From CAVXAE01 sp044225565 (GTDB taxonomy: Bacteria > Pseudomonadota > Gammaproteobacteria > Steroidobacterales > Steroidobacteraceae): a stretch of DNA of 26,004 nucleotides. Every line of letters begins with the position of its first letter. The first letter of the stretch is position 1. The stretch lies in the NCBI GenBank assembly GCA_044225565.1, contig JBGAIL010000051.1:1-26004 (forward strand), written 5' to 3'. A program made the position numbers and the translations under genes. This document shows, one piece after another, positions 25,406-26,004 of the stretch. The notes beneath the pieces are model-generated. The model searched no databases. It saw only the letters and a list, made by a program, of their open reading frames with translations, and had not been told where the DNA came from.

Positions 25406-25466
25406 GCGCGGCTGCCGTGTGCCGCCGCAGGGCGGCGAAAGTCATGTCTGGCGAGATCCGCGTTCT

Positions 25467-26004
25467 CTAGAAACTCGCGCGGAAGAACAGCTCCGGCCCG
25501 TCCACGTCCATGACGAGCCTGCCTGAGAGGTCGCCGGGATCGACCACATCCAGCTTGGTCTTCATCTTCGAATATCCCAGCCCCAAGGCAAAATTGCGCG
25601 CCCAGCGATACTGCACGTCCGCGTGGTAGTCGCTGATCTTGCCGTCCGAATCGTCGATGTGGCCGCTGAGATAGTTCGCCCGCGCGTTCACGGAAAAGCG
25701 CTTCGCCAGGCGCAGGCTGGCATCCAGGGCGATCGTGGGAAACGCCACCGACCCCGATTGATTCTCCTGCACCAGCCGTGCTGGCACCCGCGCGCGGGCC
25801 TCACCCTGAAACAGGTGGAGGCCGAAGCCGCCACCCAGCTCGAAGCGCTGGTTGCGCACGATCGAATACAGGTAGGTGAAGTTGAGCTGCTTCCATTCGA
25901 GCGTGCTCAGCACCCGGTCGTCCACCGCGAACGTCTCGTCGCCGAATGCGATGTCCCGTGCCAGCACCTCATCGCCTCGGCGCCGGAGGTTGAAATAGTC
26001 GACG
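25467..26004 (-). CDS. Outer membrane beta-barrel protein, C-terminal part
   Basis: The open frame runs from the TAG at 25467-25469 to the right edge and beyond, so the N-terminus is outside the window. About 178 residues are visible, with alternating hydrophobic/polar strands: LEWKQLNFTYLYSIVRN, FELGGGFGLHLFQGEARARV, AFPTIALDASLRLAKRFSV, DVQYRWARNFALGLGYSKM. The C-terminal residue is F (ELFFRASF), the sorting signal for BAM-assembled barrels. I cannot assign a specific family. It resembles generic outer-membrane proteins with a small barrel rather than TonB-dependent receptors. Confidence 0.75.
   Translation of the reverse strand, partial: VDYFNLRRRGDEVLARDIAFGDETFAVDDRVLSTLEWKQLNFTYLYSIVRNQRFELGGGFGLHLFQGEARARVPARLVQENQSGSVAFPTIALDASLRLAKRFSVNARANYLSGHIDDSDGKISDYHADVQYRWARNFALGLGYSKMKTKLDVVDPGDLSGRLVMDVDGPELFFRASF

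Overview
The window is GC-rich bacterial chromosome, with third codon positions mostly G or C. It most likely comes from a gammaproteobacterium related to Xanthomonadales, Nevskiales or Steroidobacterales. Three things suggest this: the aroQ-accB-accC / zinc-ribbon DUF3426 / fis / purH-purD neighbourhood, a groES-groEL operon that carries both a CIRCE operator and a sigma-32-like promoter, and two large TonB-dependent receptors. The lineage is inferred from gene order and remembered families, not from a search. No tRNA, rRNA, CRISPR array or insertion-sequence transposase was seen.

Left part (1-11.4 kb), outer-membrane uptake. A TonB-dependent siderophore-type receptor (minus strand) is divergent from an AraC-family regulator. 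Next comes a complete cell-surface signalling unit: a FecI-like ECF sigma factor and a FecR-like anti-sigma on the minus strand, divergent from a receptor that carries the N-terminal STN signalling domain. The same 39-bp sequence (one mismatch) lies in front of both the sigma gene and the receptor gene, in the same orientation relative to each. This looks like a duplicated promoter that makes the system self-regulating. Behind the receptor, tightly coupled, are two exported metal-dependent hydrolases: an amidohydrolase with an extra N-terminal domain, and a Tat-exported M19 (renal dipeptidase-type) protein. I read the locus as a sense, import and cleave system for a small peptide-like or amide compound.

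Middle (11.4-14.8 kb). groES-groEL (minus strand) has an intrinsic terminator and a compound heat-shock control region. It is followed by an orphan AAA ATPase with a DUF4143 C-terminus, preceded by two tandem promoter-like repeats 32 bp apart. The second repeat would start the transcript almost at the ATG.

Right part (14.75-23 kb), housekeeping. A free-standing DsbD N-terminal domain is coupled to a membrane-anchored TlpA/ResA-like thioredoxin. Then come aroQ, accB, accC, a zinc-ribbon DUF3426 membrane protein, fis, purH and purD. prmA and dusB, which I expect in this neighbourhood, are absent. A perfect 43-bp inverted repeat with a 4-nt loop fills the fis-purH gap and swallows the purH start codon. 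purH itself is frameshifted near its 3' end.

Right edge (23-26 kb): a small coiled-coil/membrane protein, a double-GNAT acetyltransferase, a two-BON-domain lipoprotein, and the 3' part of an outer-membrane beta-barrel gene cut by the window end.
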